Positions 26,542 to 34,731 of a stretch of DNA of 42,579 nt are shown here, piece after piece. This stretch comes from Actinomycetota bacterium (GTDB lineage Bacteria; Actinomycetota; Thermoleophilia; Gaiellales; Gaiellaceae), in NCBI GenBank assembly GCA_005888365.1, contig VAWZ01000013.1, forward strand, positions 1 to 42,579, in the 5' to 3' direction. Below the pieces are notes generated by a model. That model worked only from the letters and a program-made list of their open reading frames with translations, did not search any database and was not told the origin of the DNA. The first letter of the stretch is position 1. Each line of letters opens with the position of its first letter. The translations under genes and the position numbers were made by a program.

Positions 26542-26892
26542 ATGACGGTCGAGCCCTCCTATGTCGTCCCGCCGGTCCGCGAGCTCAAACGCGAGCGAAA
26601 GGCGCTGATCCTGGTCCGCGAGGAGCGCCTCCGCGACCTCGGGGGGATCGCGCTCGAGATGTACAAGCGCGACCGGTTCAACGCCGACCTCTTCGTGGAG
26701 CGCTGCGCGGAGATCGTCGCGATCGAGGCCCGCGTCCACGAGATCGACGCTCTTCTCGACGGCACGATCGGCCTCCGCGGCGGAGGCGGCGGGGCCGTCT
26801 GCATCTGTGGAGCACCCGTCCTGCTCGGCGCCCGCTTCTGCGCCTCGTGCGGGCGATCGGTCGGCGAGAGTCCACCGGTCGACGGCACGTGA
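26542..26892 (+). CDS. Coiled-coil protein with C-terminal zinc ribbon
   Basis: 116 residues. The N-terminal two-thirds is a helical, charged region (VRELKRERKALILVREERL, ERCAEIVAIEARVHEIDALL), then a Gly linker (GLRGGGGGA) and a zinc ribbon CICG...CASCG. Such proteins often serve as scaffold or regulatory partners; no specific function can be stated. It follows the aldehyde dehydrogenase by one base and overlaps the next gene (GTGA). Confidence 0.75.
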   Translation: MTVEPSYVVPPVRELKRERKALILVREERLRDLGGIALEMYKRDRFNADLFVERCAEIVAIEARVHEIDALLDGTIGLRGGGGGAVCICGAPVLLGARFCASCGRSVGESPPVDGT

Positions 26893-27458
26893 ACCACTGC
26901 CCCCGCTGCGGCGAGGAGCTCGCGGCCGGACAGGAGTACTGCGTCGAATGCGGCCTCCGCCTTCCCGGACCCGACGCAGTCGGCTCGACCCGCGACCCGG
27001 GAGGCGGCTGGATCCGCCGAAGCGCCGTCGGCCTCGTTGTTGCGGCTGCCGGGGCCGCGCTCGCGGTCGCTGCAACGGGTGGCACAGGCGGCACGCATAC
27101 GCTCTTGACCGCCACGGGAGGCTTTGCGAAGGCCCCGACCGGCGGCCTCTCCGCGCCGTCCGCAGGAGGCAAGAGCAGGATCGTCGACTGGCCGGCGGGT
27201 CAGGACGGCTGGACGATCACGCTCGCCTCGCTCCCGCAGACAGGCGGAAGGCGGGCCGCCGTGGAGCGTGCACGCGACGCGCGCCGGCATGACCTCGGAA
27301 CCGTCGGCATCCTCGACTCGTCGCAATATGCGAGCTTGCACCCCGGCTACTGGATCGTCTTCACCGGCGAGTTCGCGTCGGAGGCCGAGGCGAGCAGCGC
27401 GCTTCCGTCGGCTCGAGCCTTTGCGAGGACCGCGAGCGTCCGGCGCGTGGTGCCCTAA
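26889..27458 (+). CDS. Zinc-ribbon membrane protein with SPOR-like C-terminus
   Basis: 189 residues: an N-terminal zinc ribbon (CPRCGEELAAGQEYCVECG) facing the cytoplasm, one membrane helix at about 45-62 (SAVGLVVAAAGAALAVAATG), a Gly/Ala/Pro linker and an outer domain (WTITLASLPQTGGRRAAVERA, GILDSSQYASLHPGYWIVFTGEFASEAEA) with the size and spacing of a SPOR peptidoglycan-binding repeat. The GTG at 26889 overlaps the preceding stop; an earlier ATG at 26847 would overlap more and is not favoured. It may link a cytoplasmic partner to the wall, an inference. Confidence 0.75.
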   Translation: MNHCPRCGEELAAGQEYCVECGLRLPGPDAVGSTRDPGGGWIRRSAVGLVVAAAGAALAVAATGGTGGTHTLLTATGGFAKAPTGGLSAPSAGGKSRIVDWPAGQDGWTITLASLPQTGGRRAAVERARDARRHDLGTVGILDSSQYASLHPGYWIVFTGEFASEAEASSALPSARAFARTASVRRVVP

Positions 27459-27502
27459 GCGACTTGTCGCAGTTGTCCAGGGAGGCGATGCGGAGGTCGA
27501 CT

Positions 27503-27531
27503 TTGTAACAGCGGCCAAATGACGCTACACT
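27503..27531 (+). promoter_or_regulatory. Strong sigma-70-type promoter
   Basis: TTGTAA (27503-27508), a 17-base spacer and TACACT (27526-27531), about 73 bases before the ATG at 27605. The leader contains a hairpin gccgac/gtcggc (27548-27553 and 27567-27572) and aggagag 14 bases before the start. This is the best-matching promoter in the window outside the mraZ region. Confidence 0.65.
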
Positions 27532-27604
27532 GTCGGACTACTGGAGCGCCGACTGGCCCTTTTCGGGTCGGCAACGAGGGTTTAGGAGAGTTTCGACGGA
27601 CTCG

Positions 27605-28063
27605 ATGGACCATCACGCCGAGCAGCTTCGCTCATGTATGTATCAATACTCGCGAGCGATCTATCGGTCGATCAAAGATCTCATCGATCCGTACGCCGAC
27701 AAGTCGATGCAGCTCGAGTTCCGGCGATCCGTTCTCTACGAGTGCGAGCAGACGATGGAGCGTCTGGCAGAGGACCCTCATTACTTCGCGTGTCCCGATC
27801 GGACGCTCTTCGCCGACATCCGCCGCTACTTCCCGATCACCGCGCAGGCACAGGTGGCCTGGTCGGTTCGCGAAGGCGTCGGTGCTGCAACGGCCTTCAT
27901 CGAGGAGCAGGTCGAGGCCGGCTTCCTCGACGGCGGCGTCGCCCGCTGCCATGCCACGACGCGTAAAGGGAAGGCGTGTCAACGCACGCCTCTCCCTGGG
28001 CGCGACTACTGCCCGTCGCACCAGCACCTGGAACAGCCGGCGGCCGCCACCGTCGCGGCCTGA
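27605..28063 (+). CDS. Helical protein with C-terminal Cys/His zinc-binding tail
   Basis: 152 residues. The body is helical (MDHHAEQLRSCMYQYSRAIY, LEFRRSVLYECEQTMERLAED, QAQVAWSVREGVGAATAFIEEQ), and the tail reads CHATTRKGKACQRTPLPGRD then YCPSHQH, a C-x9-C-x10-C-x2-H pattern that fits a small zinc-binding module. No named family recognised for the body. It has its own good promoter and a leader with a hairpin, so it is probably well expressed and independently regulated. The downstream gap to pafBC carries an inverted repeat. Confidence 0.75.
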   Translation: MDHHAEQLRSCMYQYSRAIYRSIKDLIDPYADKSMQLEFRRSVLYECEQTMERLAEDPHYFACPDRTLFADIRRYFPITAQAQVAWSVREGVGAATAFIEEQVEAGFLDGGVARCHATTRKGKACQRTPLPGRDYCPSHQHLEQPAAATVAA

Positions 28064-28065
28064 CG

Positions 28066-28082
28066 AGTCAGACGCGCTGACT
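28066..28082 (+). terminator. Candidate terminator between the Cys/His-tail gene and pafBC
   Basis: agtcag (28066-28071) and ctgact (28077-28082) pair around a 5-base loop, directly after the stop at 28063. The stem is 6 bp and there is no clear T-tract. Confidence 0.3.
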
Positions 28083-28126
28083 TCACGCTACGCCCGCACC
28101 GCTCTCACGGCTGCGGATCCGAGCGG

Positions 28127-28132
28127 TAAGCT
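28127..28132 (+). promoter_or_regulatory. Candidate -10 before pafBC
   Basis: TAAGCT lies 9 bases before the ATG at 28142, consistent with a leaderless or near-leaderless transcript. No good -35 seen. Confidence 0.35.
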
Positions 28133-28141
28133 CGCGGCGGG

Positions 28142-30154
28142 ATGTCGCACGACGCTGACAAGCTGATCCGGCAGCTGTCGCTCGTCGCGTTCCTCATGGC
28201 CGAGCGTCGTCCGCTCACTGCACGGGACGTCAAGTCCAACGTGGAGGGGTACAGCGAGATGTCGGACGAGGCATTCGCTCGGCGCTTCTATTCCGACCGT
28301 GCCGAGCTCACTGCGCTCGGGGTGCCACTGCAGTCTCAACGCGACGAGTTCACGGGCGAGGAGCTCTACACCCTGCGCTCGGAGCACTACTTCCTCGACC
28401 GCCTCGAGCTCGACGACGACGAGCTCGCGGCGTTGCAGACGGCCCTCTACTACCTCGAGGGCAAGTTCGCCTACGCCGAGCCGTTGAGGCTCGCGCTCCA
28501 GAATCTCGCCCTCGGCCGTACTGGTTTCGGCGAGCCGCCCACCGGGACCGCCGAGCGCGTGCGGGTCACGGCGCCCGACTACTCACCCGAGCTCGCGGGG
28601 CGGCTGTCGAAGATCGAGTCCGCGATCTCGAAGCAACGCACCGTCCGCTTCGGGTACTGGAGCCCTCGTCGTACGCGACCGGCCGAGCGGGTAGTCAACC
28701 CGTATGCGCTCCGACTGGACGACGGTAACTGGTACGTCGTCGGGCACGATCTCGAACGCGACACGGTCCGGACGTTCAAGGTCTCCCGCATCCGCGGGGA
28801 CATCCGCTTCGCGACCCGCCGGGAACGCGACTTCCGCGTGCCCGCCGACTTCGACGTCGAGCAGCACCGCATCCCGAGACCGTGGCAGATAGGCGAGCTC
28901 GCCGGGACCGCTCGGATCGCGGTCTCGGGCGACACGGCGTGGTGGATCGAGCGCACGCTGGCCGACGCCGGGACTGTCGAGGATGGGGTCTTCGAAACCG
29001 AGTACTCACAGGTCGAGTTGCTCGCAGGGTGGGTGCTGCGACAGAACGGCCGCGCGACCCCCCTCGAGCCCGAGGAGCTTCGGGACGCGGTGTCTCATGG
29101 TCTCGCCCGGCTCGTAGAGGCGCATACCGGCGACGTTCCCGAGCCGGCGAACAGAAAGCGCACGGACCCGCGGCATCCACTTCCAGAACGTCCGGTCGGC
29201 CCGGTCGCGCCCGAGCGATTCGGTGTCCTGCAGGCGCTCCTCGCTCATCTCCTCGCGGCATGCGGTGAGGAGCGCTCTGCGGTTCTCGACGCCTCCGAGC
29301 TCGCCGCGCGCTTTACGATTCCGCTCGAAGAGCTGCAGGAGCACCTGTCGCTGCTCAACCTCGTCAACTTCGGCGGTGGCTGCTACGCCGTGTACGCGGA
29401 GCACGATGGCGACGTCGTTCGCGTCGAGAAGGAGCTCTACGGCGACGTCTTCCGGCTTCCACCGAAGCTGACCCCGCTCGAAGCGCGCGCGATCCGCCTC
29501 GCGATCGAATACGTCGGACCGACGATCGCAGCCGAGGCACACGCCCCTCTCGCACGCGTACGTCGAAAGCTCGAGGAGACCTTCGGGCGATTCGACCTTG
29601 CCGCCACCACCCCGGAGCCTCGCGTCGCCTCGGACGAGGAGACACTCGTCCGCGTGCTCAGCCAGGCGGCGGAGAAACGCCGCGTCGTGGAGCTCGAATA
29701 CCTGAAGGAAGGCGACGACAAGCCGTCGATGCGGCACGTCGAGCCGTACACGATCGAACGCGAGCTCCCGGTGTGGCGGGTCCATACCTGGGACCGCACT
29801 GCCGACGGTGCCCGCACGTTCCGGCTCGACCGGATGCGCTCGGCGCAGCTGACGGACGAGCAGTTCGAGCCTCGCGAGGGGTTCGATCCGTCGTATCTCC
29901 ATAACCCACGAGTGGCGCGGCTGCTCCACTCTCCGGTCGTCGCGCGCTGGAAGCTCGAACGCGGCGCGCAGCTCCTGACCGACGGCTCCGCGCTCGCCGC
30001 GGTTCCGTACAAGACAGAAGAGTGGCTTCTCTCGGAGGTCTTTGCCGACCTCGGTGAGACCGTGGTGCTCGAGCCTACGAAGCTGCGTGAGCTCGTCGCG
30101 CGGCGAGCGCGGCGCCTGCAGCGCGAGCTCCTCCGCGTGCCGTCGACCCCGTAG
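28142..30154 (+). CDS. pafBC: Fused PafB-PafC WYL-domain DNA-damage regulator
   Basis: 670 residues made of two copies of the helix-turn-helix plus WYL architecture. Copy one: LIRQLSLVAFLMAERRPLTA (HTH) and a WYL region around 160-250 (RFGYWSPRRTRPAERVVNPY, LDDGNWYVVGHDLERDTVRTF). Copy two: LLAHLLAACGEERSAVLDAS (HTH, from about 360) and a WYL region around 515-600 (VELEYLKEGDDKPSMRHVEP, RTFRLDRM). In mycobacteria PafB and PafC are separate and activate the RecA-independent DNA damage response; natural fusions exist in other actinobacteria. No proteasome/Pup genes are adjacent. Confidence 0.9.
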   Translation: MSHDADKLIRQLSLVAFLMAERRPLTARDVKSNVEGYSEMSDEAFARRFYSDRAELTALGVPLQSQRDEFTGEELYTLRSEHYFLDRLELDDDELAALQTALYYLEGKFAYAEPLRLALQNLALGRTGFGEPPTGTAERVRVTAPDYSPELAGRLSKIESAISKQRTVRFGYWSPRRTRPAERVVNPYALRLDDGNWYVVGHDLERDTVRTFKVSRIRGDIRFATRRERDFRVPADFDVEQHRIPRPWQIGELAGTARIAVSGDTAWWIERTLADAGTVEDGVFETEYSQVELLAGWVLRQNGRATPLEPEELRDAVSHGLARLVEAHTGDVPEPANRKRTDPRHPLPERPVGPVAPERFGVLQALLAHLLAACGEERSAVLDASELAARFTIPLEELQEHLSLLNLVNFGGGCYAVYAEHDGDVVRVEKELYGDVFRLPPKLTPLEARAIRLAIEYVGPTIAAEAHAPLARVRRKLEETFGRFDLAATTPEPRVASDEETLVRVLSQAAEKRRVVELEYLKEGDDKPSMRHVEPYTIERELPVWRVHTWDRTADGARTFRLDRMRSAQLTDEQFEPREGFDPSYLHNPRVARLLHSPVVARWKLERGAQLLTDGSALAAVPYKTEEWLLSEVFADLGETVVLEPTKLRELVARRARRLQRELLRVPSTP

Positions 30155-30230
30155 CGAAGCCAGAAGGGCGCCGAAAGCGTCGCAGAACCCCGCGGCGGCA
30201 TCCGATCGTCCGAACGCAGTGCTAGCCTCC

Positions 30231-30250
30231 TGTTTTCAATTTTGAGAACA
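30231..30250. promoter_or_regulatory. AT-rich imperfect palindrome before the exported-protein operon
   Basis: tgttttcaa (30231-30239), tt, ttgagaaca (30242-30250): 9-bp arms with one mismatch, strikingly AT-rich for this region, ending at the aaggag ribosome site for ATG 30262. It could be a repressor operator. A TAGCCT -10-like hexamer lies at 30223-30228, just upstream. Confidence 0.45.
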
Positions 30251-30261
30251 AGGAGCTCCCG

Positions 30262-31656
30262 ATGATCGGAGTGCATCTCAATCGTCGCGTCTTTGCCGGC
30301 ACCACGGCTCTGGCGCTGGGAGCCCTGGCGGGTGTCGCCGTCGGCCTTTTCGGCGTCGGAGGCGCCGCGGCACAGCGCCAGGCGGAGCCGGCCTTACCGC
30401 CTCTTCTGGAGGCTACGCACCTGCCGCCTTTGCTCACCGCTCGCGGCGAGCCGGTGGAGTTGCGATACGACGTGTTCTGCGGAGCCGGCGACGAAGAGGC
30501 GGCGAGTCGGGCCGAATGCGATGCATCGGGGACGGCCTTCGTTCGCGCCGGAGACGCGGGTCGATTCGAGCAGATTCCGCTGCGAGTCGACGCATCCGCC
30601 TCGGAGGGTCGCTACGTGGCAGCCGTGCCTTCTGCGATCGCACAGTCGCCCGACGGATTCTCGTATTACGCGACGTTCCGGGACGGCTCGAGCGGCGTCG
30701 AGATCTCGTCGCCGCCGGGAGCCGGGGACGCGCCCGAGCGAAGCCTGCCCCTCGGACGGAGCGTGGACGTCCACCTCGGGCGCCATGTCTTCGGCCGCAT
30801 CCGCGAGCCCGACGCGGTGGTCGTCCGAGCCGCGTGGGGCGACGGGCCGGATCAGGTCGGCCTCGAGCAGGGCCGGAACCTGACACCTATCGGCGGCTCC
30901 TCGTTCGACGTCGATCGCGCCGGGAACGTCACCGTGCTCGACGAAACCCACAAGCGCCTCCTTCGCTTTGCCGAGAGAGATGGCGTCACGTCCCGGACGC
31001 CGCTCGCGGTCGACGGAACGATCGCGGACATGGCCGTCGCAGACGATGGAAAGATCTACGTCCTCGATTCGTCCAGCCCCTCCCCGAAACCGCTGCTCCG
31101 GGCCTTCGCACCGGATGGGTCGGCTCTCGGATCCGTGGAGAGCGCGGAGCGAGCAGCTCAGGTTCGCCTGGGTCCTGCAGGCGCGGTCCTCCTCCAGGAG
31201 CCCTCGGATCAGTGGATGGATGCCGCGGCCGGCGGGCGGCTACTGGCGCCTGACTCGCAGCGAAAGTCCGGACGATCCGGGCGACCGCTGCCCGGCGGAG
31301 GAGACGTCGTCGTCCTTCGGCGCGGGAACGAGATCCGCGTGGCGACCGTGTCCGGTCACCGAGTCGTGCGCTCCTGGCGAGTGACGAGCGAGACCCCGAT
31401 CGCCGAGGTTCAGCTTGCGGAGCCCCGTGGGGCAGGGCTCGTTCTCGTTGCCCGGGTGTACACCGACGACCAGGACGAGTTCGTCGTCCTCGTGCTCGAC
31501 GCCAAGCGGCTAGTCCGCTCGTTCTCGCTCGACTCGGCGGACTGGGCCGAGACCGCCCCGCTCTCCAAGTTCCGTCTCGTCGGGTCGTCGCTCTACCAGC
31601 TCGGCTCGACCGCTGCGGGGCTCTTCGTCGATCGCTTCGAGCTGGAGGGGAACTGA
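30262..31656 (+). CDS. Exported beta-propeller-like (NHL-repeat-like) protein
   Basis: 464 residues with an N-terminal signal or anchor (RRVFAGTTALALGALAGVAV; Arg pair before the hydrophobic stretch) and a mature beta-rich region. Blade-like segments can be seen: SSFDVDRAGNVTVLDETHKR, IADMAVADDGKIYVLDSSSP, AAQVRLGPAGAVLLQEPSDQ, which resemble NHL/WD-type propeller repeats. Function unknown. A strong aaggag lies 7 bases before ATG 30262. The stop shares a base with the next start (TGATG), so it is translated with the NlpC/P60-like protein. Confidence 0.75.
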   Translation: MIGVHLNRRVFAGTTALALGALAGVAVGLFGVGGAAAQRQAEPALPPLLEATHLPPLLTARGEPVELRYDVFCGAGDEEAASRAECDASGTAFVRAGDAGRFEQIPLRVDASASEGRYVAAVPSAIAQSPDGFSYYATFRDGSSGVEISSPPGAGDAPERSLPLGRSVDVHLGRHVFGRIREPDAVVVRAAWGDGPDQVGLEQGRNLTPIGGSSFDVDRAGNVTVLDETHKRLLRFAERDGVTSRTPLAVDGTIADMAVADDGKIYVLDSSSPSPKPLLRAFAPDGSALGSVESAERAAQVRLGPAGAVLLQEPSDQWMDAAAGGRLLAPDSQRKSGRSGRPLPGGGDVVVLRRGNEIRVATVSGHRVVRSWRVTSETPIAEVQLAEPRGAGLVLVARVYTDDQDEFVVLVLDAKRLVRSFSLDSADWAETAPLSKFRLVGSSLYQLGSTAAGLFVDRFELEGN

Positions 31657-32282
31657 TGTTTCACGCAAGGCATCTCTTCGTCGCGGCGTGCTTCGCGTCG
31701 TTCGTGCTGGCAGCCGCGGGAACTGCGAGCGCGTATCACACCCACTTCATCGCGAACAACTGCAACTACAACGCACCTGACCCGACGCCCTACATCACCC
31801 GGGACGGCTCGACGACGGTGGCTCTACGCGCCCGCTACGAGGGGTACCAGTGGGCAGGCGGCTGCTGGAACGACAACGACCGGGACGACTCGCCCGGCGA
31901 CCCGACCGAAGACCCGAACACGGGCGGTGAGGGAGGCGACTGTTCCGGCTTCACGTTCAAGGTATGGCGCGAGTCCACGAACCAGAGCGACGCCGGCTTC
32001 TACCAGTGGAACATGCTCCGCTACGTGCACGGCCCGTATACCGCGGCGGGCTTCAAGGGCGGGATCGGAGCTCCGAATGTGACCCTGTCCAAATCAGCCG
32101 CGATCAGAATGGACGCCTTTGCAAGCTCGAGCCACATCGGGATGATCTACGCCAAGAACGCGAACGGCACGGACGAGATCATCGAGGCGAAGGGCGAGGC
32201 GTACGGGACCAACATCTGGACGCGGACCTACCGCGGGGACTCGAGCTACAGCGGGGTCCGGCGCAGCGGTTGGAGCAGCTGA
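31656..32282 (+). CDS. Secreted NlpC/P60-like protein
   Basis: 208 residues. The signal peptide is clear (LFVAACFASFVLAAAGTASA, cut near residue 26). A Cys in GGDCSGFTFKVW (Cys96) and a His in ASSSHIGMIYA (His160), followed by an acidic segment IIEAKGEAYG, reproduce the order of the NlpC/P60 cysteine-peptidase triad. Directly before the Cys is an Asp-rich stretch (NDNDRDDSPGDPTEDPNTGG) that could bind calcium. A wall-peptide hydrolase is the likely function, but similarity to known families is limited to these motifs. Confidence 0.7.
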   Translation: MFHARHLFVAACFASFVLAAAGTASAYHTHFIANNCNYNAPDPTPYITRDGSTTVALRARYEGYQWAGGCWNDNDRDDSPGDPTEDPNTGGEGGDCSGFTFKVWRESTNQSDAGFYQWNMLRYVHGPYTAAGFKGGIGAPNVTLSKSAAIRMDAFASSSHIGMIYAKNANGTDEIIEAKGEAYGTNIWTRTYRGDSSYSGVRRSGWSS

Positions 32283-32304
32283 GGCCCGAACGAGTGGACC
32301 GGAG

Positions 32305-33075
32305 TTGGCCAGAGCCCGTCTTGCTGGAGCCCGTCTTGCCGGAGCTCGTCCTGCTGGGCCCGGATGCCCCGCGCAGCGTGCGGAGAGGCGTGGCCCCTCC
32401 CCTCTACGCCTCTCCGCCGTCCTCGCGACGGCTGCCGTGCTCAGCCTCATGACAGGTTGCACGGGCTCGGCTCGCACGCCCGACGTCCTGATGGACGGCT
32501 CGACGGCCGCAAGGCCTCGCGTCGACCTCGAGGGGGTGTCCGCCGCGCCCGTGTTGACGAGGTTTCGCGTCCTTATCGCCGGACGCGTGCCGAAGGGATC
32601 GCTTGCCGCCTCGTGCCTCCAAGGCCCACCACGCCACAGGCGCCCAGTCGGACGACTCGTCGAGCGCATCGGTGTGGACACCGAGAGCGTCAGCATCCGG
32701 GATAGCTCCGGGGTCAACGCCTGCGACAACAGTCCGGGAGGAAGGGAGGACGACCGGCGCTGGTGCGGGAGTTCGTTCGGCCGTCTCGTCGGAGGGCGGC
32801 TGCGGGATCCTCGGCTCGACGTCGGCAGTTGTACGACTCGGGACGGGAAGCCGCTCGCGTTTGCATGGGTCGACGCCGACGCACGTGCGAAGTACGTGGT
32901 CGTCGACCAGGGTCGGTACGCCGAGGCCTACGAAGTGGCGGGCGGGTTGCCCGTTCGCATCTCGACCCACGACGTCCAGGTCGGCGAATCGCGGGCAACG
33001 TTCCGAATCTCCGAGCACGACGGCCGGGGAAGGCTCCTGCGACGCTTCGAGCTCACCGCTGTCCCAGCGGGCTAG
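32305..33075 (+). CDS. Putative lipoprotein of unknown function
   Basis: The frame gives a hydrophobic segment ending in a lipobox-like site (LSAVLATAAVLSLMTGC, Cys52 from the TTG at 32305), then a Ser/Arg/Asp-rich mature domain containing two further cysteines in DSSGVNACDNS and RRWCGSS, and a beta-rich end (YVVVDQGRYAEAYEVAGGLP). The start is uncertain: 32305 TTG has no good ribosome site, and the first 50 codons cover a 15-base tandem repeat and a 12-bp inverted repeat. The frame ends at TAG 33073-33075, overlapping the end of the convergent histidine kinase gene. Confidence 0.55.
   Translation: MARARLAGARLAGARPAGPGCPAQRAERRGPSPLRLSAVLATAAVLSLMTGCTGSARTPDVLMDGSTAARPRVDLEGVSAAPVLTRFRVLIAGRVPKGSLAASCLQGPPRHRRPVGRLVERIGVDTESVSIRDSSGVNACDNSPGGREDDRRWCGSSFGRLVGGRLRDPRLDVGSCTTRDGKPLAFAWVDADARAKYVVVDQGRYAEAYEVAGGLPVRISTHDVQVGESRATFRISEHDGRGRLLRRFELTAVPAG
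32313..32357. repeat. Three tandem 15-base repeats
   Basis: agcccgtcttgctgg (32313-32327), agcccgtcttgccgg (32328-32342) and agctcgtcctgctgg (32343-32357), read as AGARL-like units if the lipoprotein frame is translated from 32305. A length-variable tract is possible. Confidence 0.8.
32380..32417. terminator. 12-bp inverted repeat before the lipoprotein signal sequence
   Basis: gcggagaggcgt (32380-32391) and acgcctctccgc (32406-32417) are exact reverse complements with a 14-base loop, about 100 bases after the NlpC/P60 stop. It may terminate the exported-protein operon; there is no T-tract. Confidence 0.4.
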
Positions 33076-33716
33076 CGCGCGGCGCGAGGTAGGAGGATCG
33101 TGAATACCGCGCCCAAGCCCGGAGTCGACTCGACACTCACCAGGCCGCCGTGCGCGCGGACGATGGACTGGACGATTGCGAGACCGAGACCGGACCCCGG
33201 CTGTCCGGGATCGAGTCGGGCTCCGGGTTCGAAGATCCGAACCTGCGCTGCACGTGGTATGCCCCGGCCCGAGTCGGTTACCGAGATCCTGACCGAGTCC
33301 CCGTCGGATCGTGCCCTCACGACGATCTCTGCCGTCGACCCGGAATGAGCGACCGCATTTCCGATCAGGTTGTCGATCGCTTGTCGAAGTCGGACGGGGT
33401 CGACGTCGATGCGCGGAAGCTCGTTCTCGATGGTCGCCCGGACGTGCGCTCCGCCGAGGACGGCCGCGGCAACCGCATCGCGTACCAAGATCTGGACGTC
33501 GACCTCCGCGAGTCGAAGCGGACCAAGCGCGGCTTCGCCGACAATGCGGTCGACTCCGCGACATGCGCCGAGCGCCAGCCGCGCGAGCTCCCGAACCGCG
33601 CCCCGGTCGAACTCGCCGTCCGCAAGCGCCTCCGCTATCGCCGTGAGCGCAGCGACGGGGCTGCGAACCTCGTGCACGAGAAGCGCGAGCCGATCGCGAT
33701 CCGTCGTTGCACTCAC
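33072..33716 (-). CDS. Soluble histidine kinase coupled to queG
   Basis: 214 residues without any membrane segment. The HisKA-like helix is LALLVHEVRSPVAALTAIAEAL (phospho-His near 15), and the HATPase_c domain has LRQAIDNLIGNAVAHSGS, VTDSGRGIP and GSGLGLAIVQSIVRAHGG. The sensor domain is absent. The start is GTG 33716, overlapping the queG stop (GTGA). A longer reading from 33860 runs antisense/out of frame over queG and is rejected. No response regulator lies next to it, so its partner is unknown. Confidence 0.85.
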   Translation of the reverse strand: MSATTDRDRLALLVHEVRSPVAALTAIAEALADGEFDRGAVRELARLALGACRGVDRIVGEAALGPLRLAEVDVQILVRDAVAAAVLGGAHVRATIENELPRIDVDPVRLRQAIDNLIGNAVAHSGSTAEIVVRARSDGDSVRISVTDSGRGIPRAAQVRIFEPGARLDPGQPGSGLGLAIVQSIVRAHGGLVSVESTPGLGAVFTILLPRAAR

Positions 33717-34714
33717 GTCCGCTCGGCGATGCGGTCGAGTGCCCAACGCGCGGTGTCGCGGAGCATCGGGTCCTCGCCGTCGGCGAGCTCGCCCACAGCG
33801 TCGACGAGATTCGACGAACCGACGTTGCCCGCCGCGACCAGTGCATTCCGGCGGAGCCACCGCGCGTCCTTTCGCGGAACGTAGAGGCGCTCGAGCTCAC
33901 GGACGAGCTGCTCGCCGTCGCCCGTGAGCCAGTCGCGAAGCGACACCGCCGGGGTCGCCGACGCCTCGACCGTCGACTGTCGGCGGCGCTTCTCGATACC
34001 GCGGTTCCACGGGCAGACCTCCTGGCAGATATCGCAGCCGTAGACGCTCGCCCCGAGGTCGCGTCGGTACTCCTCCGGAATGGGCTCGGGCGCCTGTGTC
34101 CAGTACGAGAGGCACTTCGTCGAGTCGAGAACACCCGGCTCGTCGAGGGCGCCTGTTGGGCACGCGTCGATGCAGAGCCGGCAGGAGCCGCAGTCGAGCT
34201 CGAGGGGCGGACTCGGTTCGATCTCCGCCTCACTGACCAGCGTTCCGAGCACGACCCACGATCCGTGGCTGCGCGTGATGACCATCGTGTTCTTGCCGTA
34301 GAAGCCGACGCCTGCACGCACGGCGCCCTCGCGGTCGACGTGGTCGTTCGAGTCGACGAGGACGCGGTACTTCCCCCCCAGCCTCCTCCCGAGCGCATCG
34401 AGTCGGCTCCGGAGCTCTCGGTACGAGTCGTCCCACGCGTAGCGGGGAAGTCGCCCCTCGTCGAGGCCGAGCTCGGGCGCGGGTGCGAAGTAGCACCAGG
34501 CCGCCGAGATCACGGAGCGCGCACCATCGAAGAACCGTTCGGGATGGCACGACGTCTCGGTGCGCGTCATCGTGAAGCGCATGTCCGCGAAGAGCCCTCG
34601 CTGACGACGCTCCTCGATCTCACGCTCGGTCCGGGCGTACGGCTCCGCGGGGGCGGCACCGACGACCTCGAGTCCGAGCTCGGCTGCCAGCCGGCTCAGC
34701 TCATCCGCGGTCAT
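33713..34714 (-). CDS. queG: Epoxyqueuosine reductase QueG
   Basis: Cobalamin and iron-sulfur dependent enzyme that reduces epoxyqueuosine to queuosine in tRNA. It has 333 residues. It shows the N-terminal cobalamin-binding region, GVGFYGKNTMVI, two 4Fe-4S motifs (CGSCRLCIDACPTGAL and CDICQEVCPWN), and a C-terminal HEAT-like segment (RWLRRNALVAAGNVG). It completes the queuosine genes queA and tgt encoded at 16-18 kb. Divergent from the quinone-oxidoreductase-like gene with 17 bases between starts. Confidence 0.95.
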   Translation of the reverse strand: MTADELSRLAAELGLEVVGAAPAEPYARTEREIEERRQRGLFADMRFTMTRTETSCHPERFFDGARSVISAAWCYFAPAPELGLDEGRLPRYAWDDSYRELRSRLDALGRRLGGKYRVLVDSNDHVDREGAVRAGVGFYGKNTMVITRSHGSWVVLGTLVSEAEIEPSPPLELDCGSCRLCIDACPTGALDEPGVLDSTKCLSYWTQAPEPIPEEYRRDLGASVYGCDICQEVCPWNRGIEKRRRQSTVEASATPAVSLRDWLTGDGEQLVRELERLYVPRKDARWLRRNALVAAGNVGSSNLVDAVGELADGEDPMLRDTARWALDRIAERT

Positions 34715-34731
34715 GCGAGGATTCTGCCTCA

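Noticed and set aside
32404-34398. 664-codon minus-strand reading
   Set aside because: Runs out of frame across the lipoprotein, histidine kinase and queG regions with Arg/Ser-rich nonsense.
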